This document shows, one piece after another, positions 1 through 13,864 of a stretch of DNA of 64,000 nucleotides (position 1 is its first letter; each line of letters opens with the position of its first letter). The notes beneath the pieces are model-generated. The model saw only the letters and a program-made list of their open reading frames with translations. It made no database searches and had not been told where the DNA came from. The DNA is from Nymphaea colorata (lineage: Eukaryota; Streptophyta; Magnoliopsida; Nymphaeales; Nymphaeaceae), in assembly GCF_008831285.2 (NCBI RefSeq), contig NC_045141.1, positions 17,842,106 to 17,906,105 on the forward strand, written 5' to 3'. The position numbers and the translations under genes were made by a program.

Positions 1-164
1 ATGCATTATGATACTTTACGATACAGCGTATCTATTGGCCGGACAGACACGGCTTACAATATGCTTTTTAAAACATTGGTTATATACTTAATGATTTCTC
101 TTCAATATCTCTTGGTGGGCATAAAGGCTGATGGTGTTTCCTTTTTTCTATTTACTCTTATCAG

Positions 165-3100
165 CGAACTATCCAGAATCATTAATAAAGCCGCAGATGG
201 TGGAATAACTGCACTTCATATGGCCGCATTACATGGACATGTTGAGTGTGTGCAGTTTCTTTTGGATCTGGGAGCCTCTGTTTCTAAGGTGACTGTAGAA
301 GATGGGACAACAATTGACTTGATCGGTAACTATCTTATTCTTAAAATGCATTGTTGATCTTTATGAAGCTCCTATTTGTCCTACTTCCTTCTGTTTTCAG
401 TTCGTCCACATAAGCCTACGAACAAGCGATTCAAAGGATCAACCTTTAAACTGAATGAAGTTATATTTTCTGTATTTTGTTGTAGCCTGTAGGTGAACAA
501 TAATTTCGAAACATTCTGACAGTTTTTGGCTTTTTTACTACGTGGGTGTTGGTAGGTTAGGAACTGGCAATATACCTTTGATATAGCAGATATTATAAGA
601 CTTTTAAATCATATAAGTTGTAACCTTCAGTAATCATAGTGTACTACACCTTCTTTCAGATAAGTAATTGATTTTCTTTCCAAGTATCCTACATCTTCTT
701 CCATTTTTTCAGTTTTGTTGTGCAGTCTGGTGGCACATAAACTTGTTATGCTTTTTCTTTCAGCCCTTTGTCTTCGTATTGCTAAAAATGTGTGTTAAGT
801 GTCCTATCTAGTAAAATCTTCTGATACGAGGTGTAAATATATCTTCATAAGGTGGGAAAAGTGAGGTTTCTGATTAGTTATCTGGCAGCTTTCATGTTTT
901 AATTTGTCATTTTCCTTGAAAAACAGGAAACATCTTCAATCATTCATAGAGTTTGATGATGCGCTTGTAGTTCATTTTTGAGCATCAATGTGCTGTTGCA
1001 GATTCAACCAGCTTAAACCCGAATATCTTCAACTACGCACTAGCTGCATTAGTTAGCTTTCTCTCTGTGCACATCGACACTTTATTTCCCTAATTACCGT
1101 AATGTAATTTTCCAAGCAACTTCAGAATAGGAAGATGTCTCAGTGGCATGAGCAAAATGCTACTTGTCTCAACCTCCTTCCAGCTCTATGTGTCCACATG
1201 CTGAATCAAGGTTTCTGGGTCTTGAATCTCTTGACCCCTTGTACTTCACAATCTGGACTAGAATGTCCAAGTCAAGCAATTCTTGTGCATCAATATTTTT
1301 TCCTTTAGTTTTGGTCCTTCTACGTAACCAATCTGATCATTTAGAAGTTTCTTTTGTACCAATTCCAATTTTCAGACTACCAATGGTTTGCTAATTAATT
1401 TCCTGCACTTTTAGGAAATTGTAGATAAATGATGTTGTTCCGGAAATTCAACCTACAAAATGTGCTTCTTATATCTAATGTGACCTGTAGGTTCCTAACA
1501 TTTTCTGATTTGTAGAAAAGAAGACCGCAATGTTGTAACAGGTGAATCATAATGCCTACCGGTCAGGCTGACCTATACGCAGTCTTGTAACATAACGTAA
1601 TGTATCATAAACATATCACAAAATTATTTTCTTAATTCATAAAAAATAAGAAAAATCAGAAAAATAGAAAAAAATTAAAAAATCATGAAAAATGTGTTCT
1701 ATCTGAAAAACTCATCATGCATGTAATTAGCATTCATGATTCATCATTTATAAGCCATAATATGTTCACAACACATTAAAAAATAAAACAAATATCTTCA
1801 TAAAATAAATAGAAACCTGTGATAAACTTTAGAAAACAGGAGAAATGTATATAAAACTTGAAATTGAGAGATTGAATACCTTTTGTAGAAGAAGAAGCAC
1901 AAAAGCCCTCTTTTTTCTAAACACAAATGGGTTTCCAATGAGCAAATATCTCTTCAAACCAGTGATTTCTCCCTCAAATGGATGATTTATTTGGCAAATT
2001 TTCTCCAAAACCAGCAAAAATTCTCTTTCCTAGAGCTCGCAGAACTTACAAGTGCCAGAAATGGAGAGGAAGAGGAAGATTAAAAAAAAAAACCAGTCAA
2101 AAGGGGAATCGTGCCCTTTTTTTTTAAATTGCATTTTATTGTAAAATATATCCGATACACCTATGGTAGACACAAAAAATGTGCATCATAGGTGTGTCAT
2201 ATAGGTTTTGCTGGCCTATCTGACATGTATCTTACGATATGCCTCCATGTCATACAATGCATAACAGTGGAGGATAGTGTCCTTTCTTGTGTTGGAATTT
2301 TGGAAGTAAATTTTGTGCACGGTCTCAATTTCTCTTTGGTATATGTTATGCATGTGTTGAACAGATAGTAGTACTGCACCTTGAAGTTGCATTGCATTCT
2401 AATTTGTAAACTTAAATTTTTTGTTTCCAGAATTTTTTTTGCATAATATTATTTTTATTTCCTTACAATTATATATGTATTCTATATTTTACAATTTTTT
2501 GTGGCAGGCGCTGGAAGCACACCTCTTCATTATGCTGCTTGTGGAGGAAATGCACAGTGTTGTCAGGTATATTTATTTTGGTTTTATTTGGATAAGTATG
2601 TTAGCACTTTGTTTCATGCATTATGTTGATATCTTCGTATTTCTCCACCTGACATGGACACAGGTATTGGTTTCTAGAGGTGCCAGCCTGACTGCTGAGA
2701 ATGCGAATGGGTATGTTCTTAATTTTCACATACTAAGAAATGTTTAGTTTGCTAGTGTTTGATGATATCCTCATCACTTCAGTTTTTAAGTTACATGAAC
2801 TTCAAATTTCACCTTTGAGGACATGATATGAGATTAAACCCTTACGCTGCTTGATCTTTTCTTCTTTTGTGTTTTACATCAAAAGCTGGACACCATTGCT
2901 TGTTGCACGCTTGTGGAATAGGCATTGGCTTGAAGGAGTTCTAAGTAAGCATCCAGAAAGTAGGCAGTCCACTACTCCTTCACCATATTTATCGATTCCA
3001 CTTATGAGCATCATAAAAATTGCTAGGTACCTCTCAATTCTCTCATTCCCACTTCCTCTTTGCGTGATTAGCATCATCATTCTATAATTTTGTAAATTCT

Positions 3101-5607
3101 TACGTGAATTACAGTATCATGACTATAATCTTTTAACTATTTTTGTTAGATTAGTGCTTTCTTCTTGGTATTTGTAAGTATAAAATAAAGCTTTCTTGAG
3201 TGTCCTTAAATTTATTTGTTGCTTTTCTAGATCTTGTTGTCATCCAATGCAGGCTTTGTTAGAGTTCATTTGATAGACAGAGGAGCAAAATGCTGCATCA
3301 TGGAACATGGCATTCTGTAATGCTGCTCAATCAGGTGTTTTTAAATTGATTTCAGGGGTATAGTTTCAAAACTTCAATATGGGCTGAAATATAATTTTTC
3401 AAATGTTGTATTCAGGTTAAAATACAAGTAAAATTTTATTTTCTAAAAATCTGAGGGGAGGCTGTGGCCCCTGACCACCACCCCCCCCCCCCCCCCCCAA
3501 CCCTTGCCTCTGCCCCTGGATGCAACCTATTAACTTATTTAGTTATTTTTATATTGGAAGTTACATCTTGATTTTCTATTGTAGCACTGTCTTCAGCTAT
3601 TAGGTACCTCTTTCGTTTCTTTCTTTTTATTGAGTAGAATAAGCTGCTCCTCTACAATATCTGTGTCCCCCTGTTCAAAAGGTTGACGTATTTTGCTACT
3701 TTATCCTCAGCATTTTATTGCCAATTTTTCAAATTAGGGGATGATTTCAACTCTCAAAAACTACATTTTAAGGAGCAAAAAGTGTAGTTGGTCATAGAAA
3801 GAGAAATCGCTGCAGATCATTTCTTGGGTGTAAACTGTAAAGGGTTTTCTTGGTTAAGTGCATTGTTATCACAGCCAAATCACTGGTTGCTGCAATGAAA
3901 ATGTGATATATGAGACCATTTAATTTTTCATATTGAAACACTAGGCTTTATCCTGCACCAATAAATCTTAGTAAATTCAATGTTGACCAAAAGAGGTGGG
4001 AACATTGTGACACACTATTGTTCCAGGTTGAGTATATGTGTGATGCTAAACGTTGCTAGATTTTCATCTAGCTCATCTTTTTCTTTTTGTTACCCATACT
4101 TAAGTGAAATCCACTTGGTCATAAAGATTTCAATATTTCAACTGGAGTGGTAGGAGTTTATCATGGTTAGTGCAATAGTGACAAACTGACAATTTCTCGT
4201 CAACAATAAAATCCAAGGCACTGAGTGTGTCTCACATAACAATGACTTCAATTATGGATAAAACTATATATTCACTGAACCACAAGAATTGTGGAAACTC
4301 ATGAAAGACAACAATTAACTGGGAGATGTTTGGTCTGCTGTTCTTTTGGATTGTTGTATTTAACATCTGGTCTGTCAGATTTTGATTGATAAAAATTCTA
4401 ATGGTTGTTCATAGTCCTCCAAATATTTTCAGTTAGCCTTCTGTCTATATACTAATTAATATCTGACATTGTCAAGGCTAATCTCCCCTGACTGAAAAAT
4501 TTTCAATCTTGCAGGGAATGTGGATGGAGGACTTCTGATGCACTACCCACATGTGGTGATCCTTGCTCTGTTTGTTTGGAAAGGAATTGTTCAGTGTCAG
4601 CAGAAGGTACAAGTTGGCGAGTCATGTTCAATTTCTTGATATTTGAATGAAAGTGAGATGCTTAGTACAAATTATTTCGGTCTCCTCCAAGTTGACAGTC
4701 ATGTAGTTCCATCCATCTGGTCATATGGATAAGTTGGAATCTGGAGCTACTCATTGAAAGTTAATTTGTTTAAAGTGAGGATTTAGTATCTCGCTGGAAA
4801 GTGTTTGGTTGAATTTGGCTGGGAAATGTGGCCTATGAGGAATGAGATCTTAAATTAAGCAAGAAGTGAACTGATCATGGTACCCACCCATGTTTCAGAT
4901 TCCAGAGTTTACTTTAGACTGTTAACAACCCAAGAATGGCATAGTTTTCTTCTTTGAACTGTTTATAAAGAACTAAAATTGCTTCACTTTGCTGCTGTAC
5001 GTAACATGCAGTGTTACTGCAGTACTAGAATGTAGTATTTTGTTGGCTTGTGTATTATATTCCTGCTTTACTTGCCAAATCTCTGACCTTCCTATTCAAT
5101 GTCTTTGTAGGCTGTGGGCATGAACTATGCACGCAATGTGCCCTGTACCTTTGTTGTACAAACAGTACGCCGACAGCATCATCTGGCTCCCCAGGTTCAA
5201 TTTCATGCCCTTTTTGCCGGCAAGGAATAGTGTCATTCACCAAGCTACGAGGAACATATAGAATCAAGGAAGCTGGTCGACCAAGCCTGTCACTCTCTCT
5301 CTGCACAACGTTTTCAGGCGAACCAGCTGAACCTGGTCCGCTGCAGTCAAAACCATACAGATCTGACTTCACCTGCACCAGAATTTCACCATTTTCATCC
5401 TCATCTTTCCGTTCACTGAGCGGTCAGAGGTTTGGGTCTATGAAGCTGAATACCAGCTTTTGCATGGGTGGTTCGGAAACTTGTCCATCCTTGGTTCCTT
5501 GCAGTGATAGAAGAGTACAGAACCAAATGGGTTTGCGTACAGTGTTGCAGCGATCTGCTTCCCACATAGAGAATAGAAGATCAGGTGATTGGCTACCACT
5601 GAACTAG
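165..5607 (+). CDS. XBAT32/XBAT33-type ankyrin-repeat RING E3 ubiquitin ligase (3' part)
   Basis: Six exons are readable: 165-325, 2508-2566, 2664-2710, 2886-3026, 4515-4606 and 5111-5607, with phases that close and a stop at 5605-5607. They encode about 330 residues. Ankyrin repeats come first ([19 protein letters not shown], then [17 protein letters not shown]). A conserved linker follows ([19 protein letters not shown]), then a C3HC4 RING ([26 protein letters not shown]). The linker and RING resemble Arabidopsis XBAT32 and XBAT33 more than XBAT31 or rice XB3, judged from memory. Family knowledge: these are RING-type E3 ligases, and XBAT32 targets ACC synthases and promotes lateral root formation. 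The serine-rich C-terminal tail looks poorly conserved. The first exons, with the N-terminal ankyrin repeats, must lie left of position 1. The open frame before 165 reads through intron and is probably not coding. Confidence 0.9.
1550..2260. repeat. AT-rich interspersed repeat in an XBAT intron
   Basis: This lies in the 2.2-kb intron between 325 and 2508. It contains A-rich and T-rich blocks (about 1620-1830 and 2080-2150). Its edges are tracts resembling GATACACCTATG-type repeat ends seen in plant transposon remnants, and a similar tract sits at 1-60. I could not define paired termini or a target duplication, so the class is unknown. Confidence 0.3.
3479..3498. repeat. Poly-C run in an XBAT intron
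   Basis: A near-uninterrupted run of C of about 18-20 bases follows a GAGGGGAGGCTGTGGCCCC segment. That segment resembles the GGC-rich end of a common degraded plant repeat. The run length is prone to sequencing and replication slippage. Confidence 0.6.
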
Positions 5608-5894
5608 TATGTTGCCAGTGGCAGTCGCTGAAGTTTGCTTGTGTACTTTCTTGCCGGATGTGCTATTGATTTCGGTTCCTCCAATGTCTTTTCGATGTAA
5701 ATACGGCCATGTGCACTCATTCAGAAAACCACTCGATGTAACTACCCGTGTATCCAAAGCGTCTTGTATGAAAAGTTTCCTTTTAATTTGTGGGTCCGAT
5801 TGTTTTTACATCTAATGAGATATTTGTTTAGAAAGTCGTGAAACTTCCAGATTTAGATAGTTGTTTGCATTCATATGCGTTCCCATTCAGAGAC

Positions 5895-5927
<33 letters not shown>

Positions 5928-6408
5928 CCCACGGGTGAAATTGGAATTTATCAACAAAAAGACGTCACCAAATATACGAAAGCAAGCAGAGCAAAGAAAG
6001 AAGCTGAAAATCGAATGGCGTGACAAGTATTTGGAGAATTTTCCACGGTTTCAGGAAATTGTGAACATGAGAATTCGTAAACTTTATTGGGCGTATGGAT
6101 CTTAGAGATGAACATATCAGGATCTCGTACCGAATATAAGATGAGGTGACCTGGTATTTCATGTAACGTGCACCGGATCCCACACATATGCCCTCATTAA
6201 CCTCCTCGCGCGTCTTTTGTAAACTGATGATGGAACTCTTCGGTTCGCCGCTGAACCGACGATAGAGCTCTAACTAGGAAACAACCGGCCTTAGGGTCAA
6301 TACATAGCTAAACTACACTACCAGTCATTAGGTGACTTTTTCATTAAGGTTAACAATCCACCATCTAGAATTGAGGCCCAATGGGCCCCCCTTCTCCCTA
6401 TTTTTAGT

Positions 6409-6872
6409 TAGCACTGCACAAGAGCCGAGCCAACTCGGGCTCGACTTGAACTCGCTCGAAAGAACTCGGCTCGTGCTTGACTCATTCATAAATGAGTTGA
6501 ACCTAAGCTTACAAAGTTACTCAAAATGATAAACGAGTTAAGTTCGAGTTTCAGGAATTCGACTTGACTTGCAAACCGGTAGTCTAGATAATATTGCCAA
6601 AACTGGTTCACCGAAACACCAGTTTTAACTTTTAGGGTAAATACAAATTTTTACAAGTTACACGAGTTAACGCTTACACGAGTTGACGCCTAAACGAGTT
6701 AAATAGGTTAAACAAGTCGAGTTTGAGCTCGATTTTGTGTAGTTGAGTTGAGTTCAAGCTTGCCATAAAGAGCTCTACTTGAGTTCGAGCCGAGCTCAAG
6801 CACGAGTTTTTTCAGCTGAGTTGAGTTCGAGCAGGCCAAACTTGGGCTTGACTCGGCTTGTGTGGAGCCCTG
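6409..6872. mobile_element. Degenerate inverted-repeat element rich in CTCGAG/GAGTTCGAGC motifs
   Basis: The two ends are imperfect inverted repeats: a left end reading TAGCACTGCACAAGAGCCGAG and a right end whose complement reads CAGGGCTCCACACAAGCCGAG. The interior is rich in GCTCGACTTGAACTCG and its complement, so each half can pair with the other. Such elements are common in plant genomes and are usually assigned to non-autonomous hAT-like DNA transposons. I found no matching 8-bp flanking duplication, so the copy is old or its edges are slightly wrong. Confidence 0.5.
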
Positions 6873-7646
6873 TCTTCAGGGTGGTGGGCTGCATCGACAT
6901 GATGACAGTAGTGTAACATTTAACTTAGGTGGTATGCTTCACCATGATATAGTACTTACAGAAATCAAATTATAGCCCTTAACTGCGCTCATCTAGTGAA
7001 AGAGAACGAGTTGTGCATGCAGGTGGTGATTCGGTAGGTGTTTTACGTGAACCAATAAATGGCAACGAGCAACAACCTAAGTGGAAGACTCTTAGCTTGA
7101 AGGACCCTCTTGTAAGAGAACAGAAAAACAGAGATCAATTCGTACTCAGTTCAGTCACAGTCAATCATCGTGTTACATAGAGCAACCACCTTGAAACGGA
7201 AAACAAAAACAAGTCATTTAGCCCCTAATATTTTTAAGCTTCCGAAGATGTTTGCATTCTAAATTTGTGGACAAAACTTGCTGAAACTGAGAAATAGGAA
7301 CTTCATAGTTAGTACTTACTTTAGATTCAAATTCCAGTCAAATTGATTGTCAACAGAGACAATGGCCGCGAGTGAACTTTCAGTTGCAAGGGATGATAGG
7401 AAAGGAAAGATCTGATGAAACATCTGCTACTTTCTTTGAATGTCATGCTTCACTTCGACGCCTGTTTGGTAGTTACCGAAAAAGCCGACTTATGTCAGCA
7501 AATTCAAGTTCTGAAGGCGAATAACAATTTCTCTCTGTTCCTTTTTTTTCTCGTCAAAACTTTATTATTGTGGCCGTTGTTTTGTGCAGTTGCCCCTTTC
7601 TTCCAATCACACGTGATTTATCCATTCCGTAATTCATTTGGAAAAA

Positions 7647-7654
7647 TATATAAA
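7647..7654 (+). promoter_or_regulatory. Putative TATA box of the GNAT gene
   Basis: TATATAAA lies 64 bases before the ATG at 7718, which fits a short 5' leader. It argues against using an in-frame ATG at 7415, which would be upstream of the promoter element. Confidence 0.5.
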
Positions 7655-7717
7655 AAAAAATTCAAACTAAACCCAAAAGCACGAGAGGAGAGAAACAGAG
7701 AGACGTTGGGTGGGTGG

Positions 7718-10700
7718 ATGGCATCTCTCTGTTACTCCCCGCCATCTCTGCTCCCCTCTCCTGTCGCTCGATCTCCTTCGCCTCCTTCCCACCTACTGAG
7801 GTTCTCCCGCCACCCCTTCTTCACAGAGACCACCAACGCCCTCGGCCATGTCGCAGAAGTAACAGACGCTCACGCCCATCGTTCTCGCTGCGTCCTTGCC
7901 GCCTTTTCCCGTAGTTCCTCGTCTACCTGCAGAACCACCACCCAGCTCCAACAAGAGGAAATTCCCCACCATGCCTTTGATTCCGTCGTCATCGCTGATG
8001 CCGTGTCCGACTCCGAATTGTGGGCCACTGCCCGCCTTCGCGTCGAGTGCTTCTACCCCCTCGATCCGACAGTCTTCGCTGTGGAGGTGACCATCTCCCA
8101 TCTGCTCCTTACTAATACCCTGAGTTGCCTTGGTTGCTGGTCTCACCTTATTTCTTTTTTGAGACAATTTTGGGAGCTTACCGATTGTTGATTTGGATGT
8201 AGAATACACTTCCAAGGAGATTGGTTACTAACACAGCTGAAATTTCTATAACGAATAATACATTTTGTGCAAATTTAATAGATTGTAGTTCATTTCAGTT
8301 ACAGTGAATAATAACTTTATATTATTTATAATTTCTGAAAATGTCTGCAATTCTAAAGAAACTGTTCTTTTCCTTTTTTTTCTTGTTGCGTCTTATTAAA
8401 TTCGCACCTCCTGCTTGGTAAGTATTTACGAACTCTTTTTCTTCGTTTCCGCGACCCTTATAGGTTGATTCACCTTCCTCTCTGAAATCTTGATCTTTCC
8501 ACCCAATATTGCTCATATATGTAACGAAGATTGTCTTACAAAGAACTCATTCTCAAGTTTTCTCACTACATAGTTCTGCCGTCTTTGAAGACATTGACAT
8601 TTCGTTGTGATTTGCTTGGGGATTGATGATGTTTATGATTTGTCAAGTTATGTTAGGATCAAAGACGGTACTTGTCAGAGAGAGAATTTGAAGCGCTCAA
8701 AGAACGTGCAGCTGCAAGCAGGGCAGGATCTAACAGAGTTGCATGCATAAATGCAACTATTCCATTGTCAGAGCTTCCAAAGTCATTTCATGATTTGCGT
8801 TCGAAATGCAAGGTAATATCAAGCAATAGGAGGAAGTAATCAGACAACCACTCATGTGGGCAAATATTTCTTTTGACGATTTTTTCTAGTGGTCTTAAAT
8901 AAGAATCCTTGTTTTTATGACCTTCCTTTGTCTCAATTCTAAATGTTTCTCTTTCTTTGTTACCAATATTTTGTGTTTGGACACTAATATTGTAAACTTA
9001 GGGCGGGATGGGAAGATGGGAAGAAGAGAAACAGAATTAAGAAAGAAAATTTTCTTGGTTCCTATATTCAGGCATACGCGCATTTACCATAACACTTTTA
9101 CACAGCTGCATTGCTAAATGAGAAAATGATAGTTCGATGGCAGAATGCGAGCCTTCGTTAGTTGTCGGAATGCCCCGAACATTTTCATGCACGAAAAAAG
9201 TTCCACTTGCCCTAAATAGTTCCATCACCACTAGCTGATTGTCTGACTTTAATTTGTGGTCTTTGACTCTTCTATACTGCTATTGACAATGTGAGTAGGT
9301 TAATGCTCGTGTAAGTAATATTAATAACTTGATGCCTTTTACGTGGTAGCAATTTGTCAGATGCATAATCTGGAGTTTGCCTTTATTTTATCTGGTTCAG
9401 GGAAGTATCGTCTAGTTGTTGTTATTCATTAATTTTTTATTTGCTGTAGTTCTCTAGTGGTGGAGAAGATCGAGTCGTTATTGGCACACTAGACCTTAAC
9501 CAGACCATGAGGCTGGCAGATGAGTTAGTAGGAAGGAGGCCTGAGGTATGTTCATTCTCCAGTACAGCATCCAGAATATTTCCTACATGGCAGGAAACAG
9601 CAATCAACTCCTACCTCCCTGCAGGCAAAAATCAGGCCTAGTTTCTAGCACAACCATGGTGCTTTCATCTCTCAATGCCAAATGAGGTTCACAACGATTG
9701 ATGTGGAAATCTCATTGAAATAAAAAAATTTTGTATGTGGTTCATGAAAACAATTTTCACATGCTTGCAATGCAATGACTAAATCCTTTCCAACAGTGAG
9801 TTAATTTCATGGAACGGCCAAGCAAAATTACCTTCTGCAATATGCACTAAAATTTTTTGTATGGAGTATCAATCTAGTTGGGGGCTTGCTTTTTTACGTA
9901 ACAATCCCTGCATCAACTTATGATGGATAGCTTCAAGCTCTGGAGACAGACTTGTCTGGCACAATTCTGGATTTCTTTTCTATCTGACATTATTTTCGGC
10001 AATTTTTTATAAAAAATTGTGGCCTGGAGCTGCATGGTATCCAAAGATCCTGTTTGGAAAAGTGACTTCTACCTTGTACTTACTCGAACAGGTTTTTGAT
10101 GAAGTTCCAATTACTTCCAGAAGTAGTATCCCAAGGATGTTATAGATAAATACTTCATCTAGTTGGACATTAAATATGAGAAGGGCGTGGTTGTTGTTGG
10201 TTGTTTTTGCTTCAAGTTTTTGTATAAGCTGTGCCTTGTAAGGTTCTCTTGGTTGGAATATGTTTATTATTCATCCTATAATCAGATAATAGGGACTTTT
10301 TCTGCGGCAGGGAATTGGAGCTGATTTTGCTAGGGCGTACTTGAGCAATGTATGTGTAGCCAAGGAGCTACAGAGGAAGGGTATTGCTTATGCCCTCATG
10401 GACAGGTCCAAGAAAATTGCCAGAGAATGGGGTAAATCTCCGAGTACCTTTTCCAGAGATTTCTGTAAACACCACCACTATCATCATCATGGTTATGTCC
10501 TTATGCGCTGATTCATGCCCAATTAATTTGCTGAATAACCATACAATGGACACGTGCAAACAGGCAGACATGAACATATTCCAGTAACCGAGCTGGAGAA
10601 TAAATGTTACATGAGGCACGATCTAGGGTATTTATATAACCTTCCAAAAGGGTGATGAAGACACCATCTTCATGGTTGTGGTTTTATTCTGCTTTACTTC

Positions 10701-11389
10701 ACATTCGAAATCAATGATAGATGCTTCTTTCTAATTTTGCTACTGCAATCTTCAACACTGAATGCACAGTTGCTCACGGAAGTGGAAATGTCCGAATAAA
10801 CTTCAGAGCTTGAGAAGTAATTATTATCATATGTAGGATTAGGGCTTCTGTGCATTATTGCTTACATTTTCCATCCAAAGTACCAGTCATCTTGGGCGTG
10901 CACAGGCAAGTCCAGAAATAATGAAGGTTGATCAAGTGTAATAATTTTCTTTTTGTTCAACCAACCTTCTATTGATTGCTGAGAACTGTATATCATGCAG
11001 TTTATAAGGAATTATTTCTAGTTCCCTAGTTGACTGCTAGTGTTACATCTGATTGGACCCTGGAATATACAAAACATGACTCCTTAATGGATCAATAATG
11101 TTGTCAAAGCATGAGCCGTGGAAGATATTTTCTTTGAAATTTTTAAATTTGCTAAGTAAGACTGTGTCTTGAACTCATTAGATTTCTATTAAACTCTAAA
11201 AGCTGAACTTTGAATTTTTTTTCAGGAATTTCTGATCTTTATGTCCATGTAGCTGCGGATAATGAAGCAGCAAAGAAGTTATACGGCAAAAGTGGTTTTG
11301 TCTATGAAAGTGATGAGCCAGCATGGCAAGCAAGATTTCTAGGACGCCCTCGGCGAATTCTTCTATGGTTTGGCCTATCAAACACCTGA
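7718..11389 (+). CDS. Plastid-type GCN5-related N-acetyltransferase (GNAT)
   Basis: Five exons (7718-8086, 8657-8812, 9450-9545, 10311-10431, 11226-11389) give a 301-residue protein with closing phases. The first 60 or so residues are rich in Ser, Pro and Arg with few acids, like a chloroplast transit peptide. The catalytic fold follows: acetyl-CoA-binding motif A (SNVCVAKELQRKGIAYALMD, with the Q-R-K-G-I-A loop) near residues 219-238, and motif B (DLYVHVAADNEAAKKLYGKSGF) near 250-271. Family knowledge: plant plastid GNATs acetylate lysines and protein N-termini using acetyl-CoA. The start at 7718 is preferred because a TATA-like element precedes it and the frame then opens directly into a transit-like sequence. 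The GNAT subclass is not resolved; substrates are unknown. Confidence 0.88.
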
Positions 11390-12272
11390 CTCCCGATTGA
11401 TCGAGGAAAATAACATGGTTGTGTATGTTAAAGATGAAGCACAAGTCACCTCTACACCTGAGAGTGTCTATTGGTGTTCCATACTATATTCTACTGGTAG
11501 GTTTTCAAGCCACTGTATTATATTCTCATATTTTTTGTAGCCATTTCTGTTGTTTAGGGGGCCTTCTACCTTCTTCTCTATAAATGGCTATTAAAAGAAA
11601 GTCATTTTTTAGCTAATTGTCTGTACTGTACGTCGACAGCACAAGGTTGCTATTAATTTATATTATTCATCTTGCATTCAGTGCTGATTGCATTCTGTGC
11701 CGGTCAAAATTAAAATCCTTTTGAGTAGTGAAACCTTATCCACCAAAAAGATCCTTTTCCTGCTTCCAAAAGCTTGGAACCTTCTGATTCTTGTAGTTGC
11801 TTGTCCTGAGAACTGGCTTCAGACCTTCAAATTGAAGGAAACCAAGAGTTAATCTAGTGGATGTCTGCCTAGTAACAGAAATCCTACGAAACAGAATGCA
11901 TTACCGTGGGTCCATAACCAAATTCTTTGTGATGTTTTGCTCAGCAACCTCCTCCATGGTATGTAATAGGAGGTTCTTGATATGGTCATGAAACAAAATT
12001 GTTTCCTTTTGGCTACATTCTTTCTATATTGGAATGGAACACTTCAAAATCAGAAACTAGTATTGCAAAGCAAATTGACGTGAACATTTTTGTACATGAT
12101 CTTCTAAACCAGAAGGTGGACTTTTGTAGAACACACGGAGTCCATGAACAATCATACATAAGATGAGATAAGCTTTTTGCTAATCATGTAGCAAATAAAT
12201 GACAATAGAAGGGTAATTTTGCTATACAAAGTATACTATTTGGCATTGTGATGCAGAGATAAGGAAACAAGT
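11390..12272. other. Convergent 3' spacer between GNAT (+) and VAN3-binding-like gene (-)
   Basis: The two genes end facing each other with 0.88 kb between stops. The space should hold both 3' untranslated regions. I see no further gene, structured RNA or repeat with definable ends. Confidence 0.6.
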
Positions 12273-13815
12273 TCAATATCCGCCATAGCTACTGGAAAGC
12301 ATCAGCATATGATTAATCGTCATTGACCACAGCTTGTAGCTGGCATCATCATTCATTTCAAGCTTGATTATTCCTTCCTCTGTTTCGAGGACTATCAGAG
12401 AAGGGGAATCCTCCTCTTTGACCCATTCTTCCTGCGGCCAGGAATGTAAGTCAACTATGATCCCTGAAAAGTACATCAAATCAGAGTCAGCAATCTTCAC
12501 AGCATAAATTCATAATGTAGTGTGCCATGAAAATCAGATAATTGACAGACTCTCCCCAATATACTGCCAGTCTTGGAATACCTTTTACTATCTTGTTTAC
12601 AGTAAGAGTCACAACTCACAAGTAGTAACTACCATGTAAACGGGACCATTTTCATGGCACCAATAATTGTGGGTCTGTTCCGGCTTCCCATTTCCTGATC
12701 TACAAGACACCATAATCCGTTTTTTGGGCTATTCACAAATCACACTCACTCCCTTTCCTTTTTAATATTACATCAGTGAACAACAAATGTCTATCCCTCT
12801 CTATCTCTCTGAGATGGGATGCAAATGAGTGGGATCCAAGAGATGCAAATGGGTCAAATCTGGTGTGGCACCAGGTTCTTTCCCACTGCTCGATTTACTG
12901 GTACCCGTCCCAGGCCATCGGCATCTCTTTTTTAGGTGTTAATGGCACCTGGCACATCACTACTAACAAAAATAGGGATCTAAGGGGCCATTTGATCAAT
13001 AATCAATCCACCTAAGGGCTGTTTGGCAACAGTAACAATAAATGGAACAAATGTATATGCTTATCGATATGATTTTGTATTTGTTTGTCCATGTTTAGTA
13101 AAGAAATCTTGAAACCTATTACTAAACATATACGAACCAATATCCTATTACTAATCGTATTCTAATTTGGTAAACTGTTTCATGACTGAATTTTAGATTT
13201 ATTCAACTAAAGATCTGGTAAAAATTCTGACCTAGTTACATATATATTTTAGATGCTATGCGAGTCGAATTAAAATTTAATTTTCAAAAATGGGGTCTCA
13301 ATCCAAGTTGGCATATAGTTATGCAAAACTAGATTAGTTGAATTCTCTAAAAAGATTGGATCCAACAAAATCAGAACCATTTTACATCTGTAGTCAACAG
13401 GTCCCTTCTTCAGCCTCAATCCTACCAAGTTAAAAATTAAACGAATGAGACGTGCGCTATTACCTTTTGAGAATATTCTTCTGACTTCTTTAATGTAAAA
13501 TACTTTAAAATTGATCGAATAGATTCCTAAAATCTCTCCCTCGCCACCCCTCCTCCAGCCACACCCACCACACACTTTTATTTATTCTATTGAAGAAGAC
13601 AGCATGTAAAGTTTTCAGCATCCAACTCTGAGCCGCCCCCAAATAAGCTTTCTGTGTCAGTACCCGACCAAAATCCCGTCGTCTTACTTATTAACAATTC
13701 GATTGGAAACAACTTTCTCCCTGTACTCAACAGTGAGGATTTAACGAGAGACAATTCTACCAACTCAATTTAGAACCGTTTCTCCATTTACTCTGTAACG
13801 ACAACAACGATGTGT

Positions 13816-13864
<49 letters not shown>

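Larger units (their letters stand above)
5608..7717. other. Spacer between XBAT gene (+) and GNAT gene (+)
   Basis: This holds the 3' untranslated region of the ligase gene and then a (TG)n(GA)n microsatellite at about 5895-5931. A 0.46-kb degenerate terminal-inverted-repeat element lies at 6409-6872, and the upstream region of the GNAT gene follows. I see no supported coding region here. Confidence 0.6.

Noticed and set aside
1-164. Open frame before the first XBAT exon
   Set aside because: It continues upstream of a clear splice acceptor (TTATCAG) and encodes no ankyrin sequence; most likely intron.
7415-7717. N-terminal extension of the GNAT frame
   Set aside because: It lies upstream of, and across, a TATA-like element and encodes a non-conserved stretch; the ATG at 7718 gives a better transit peptide.
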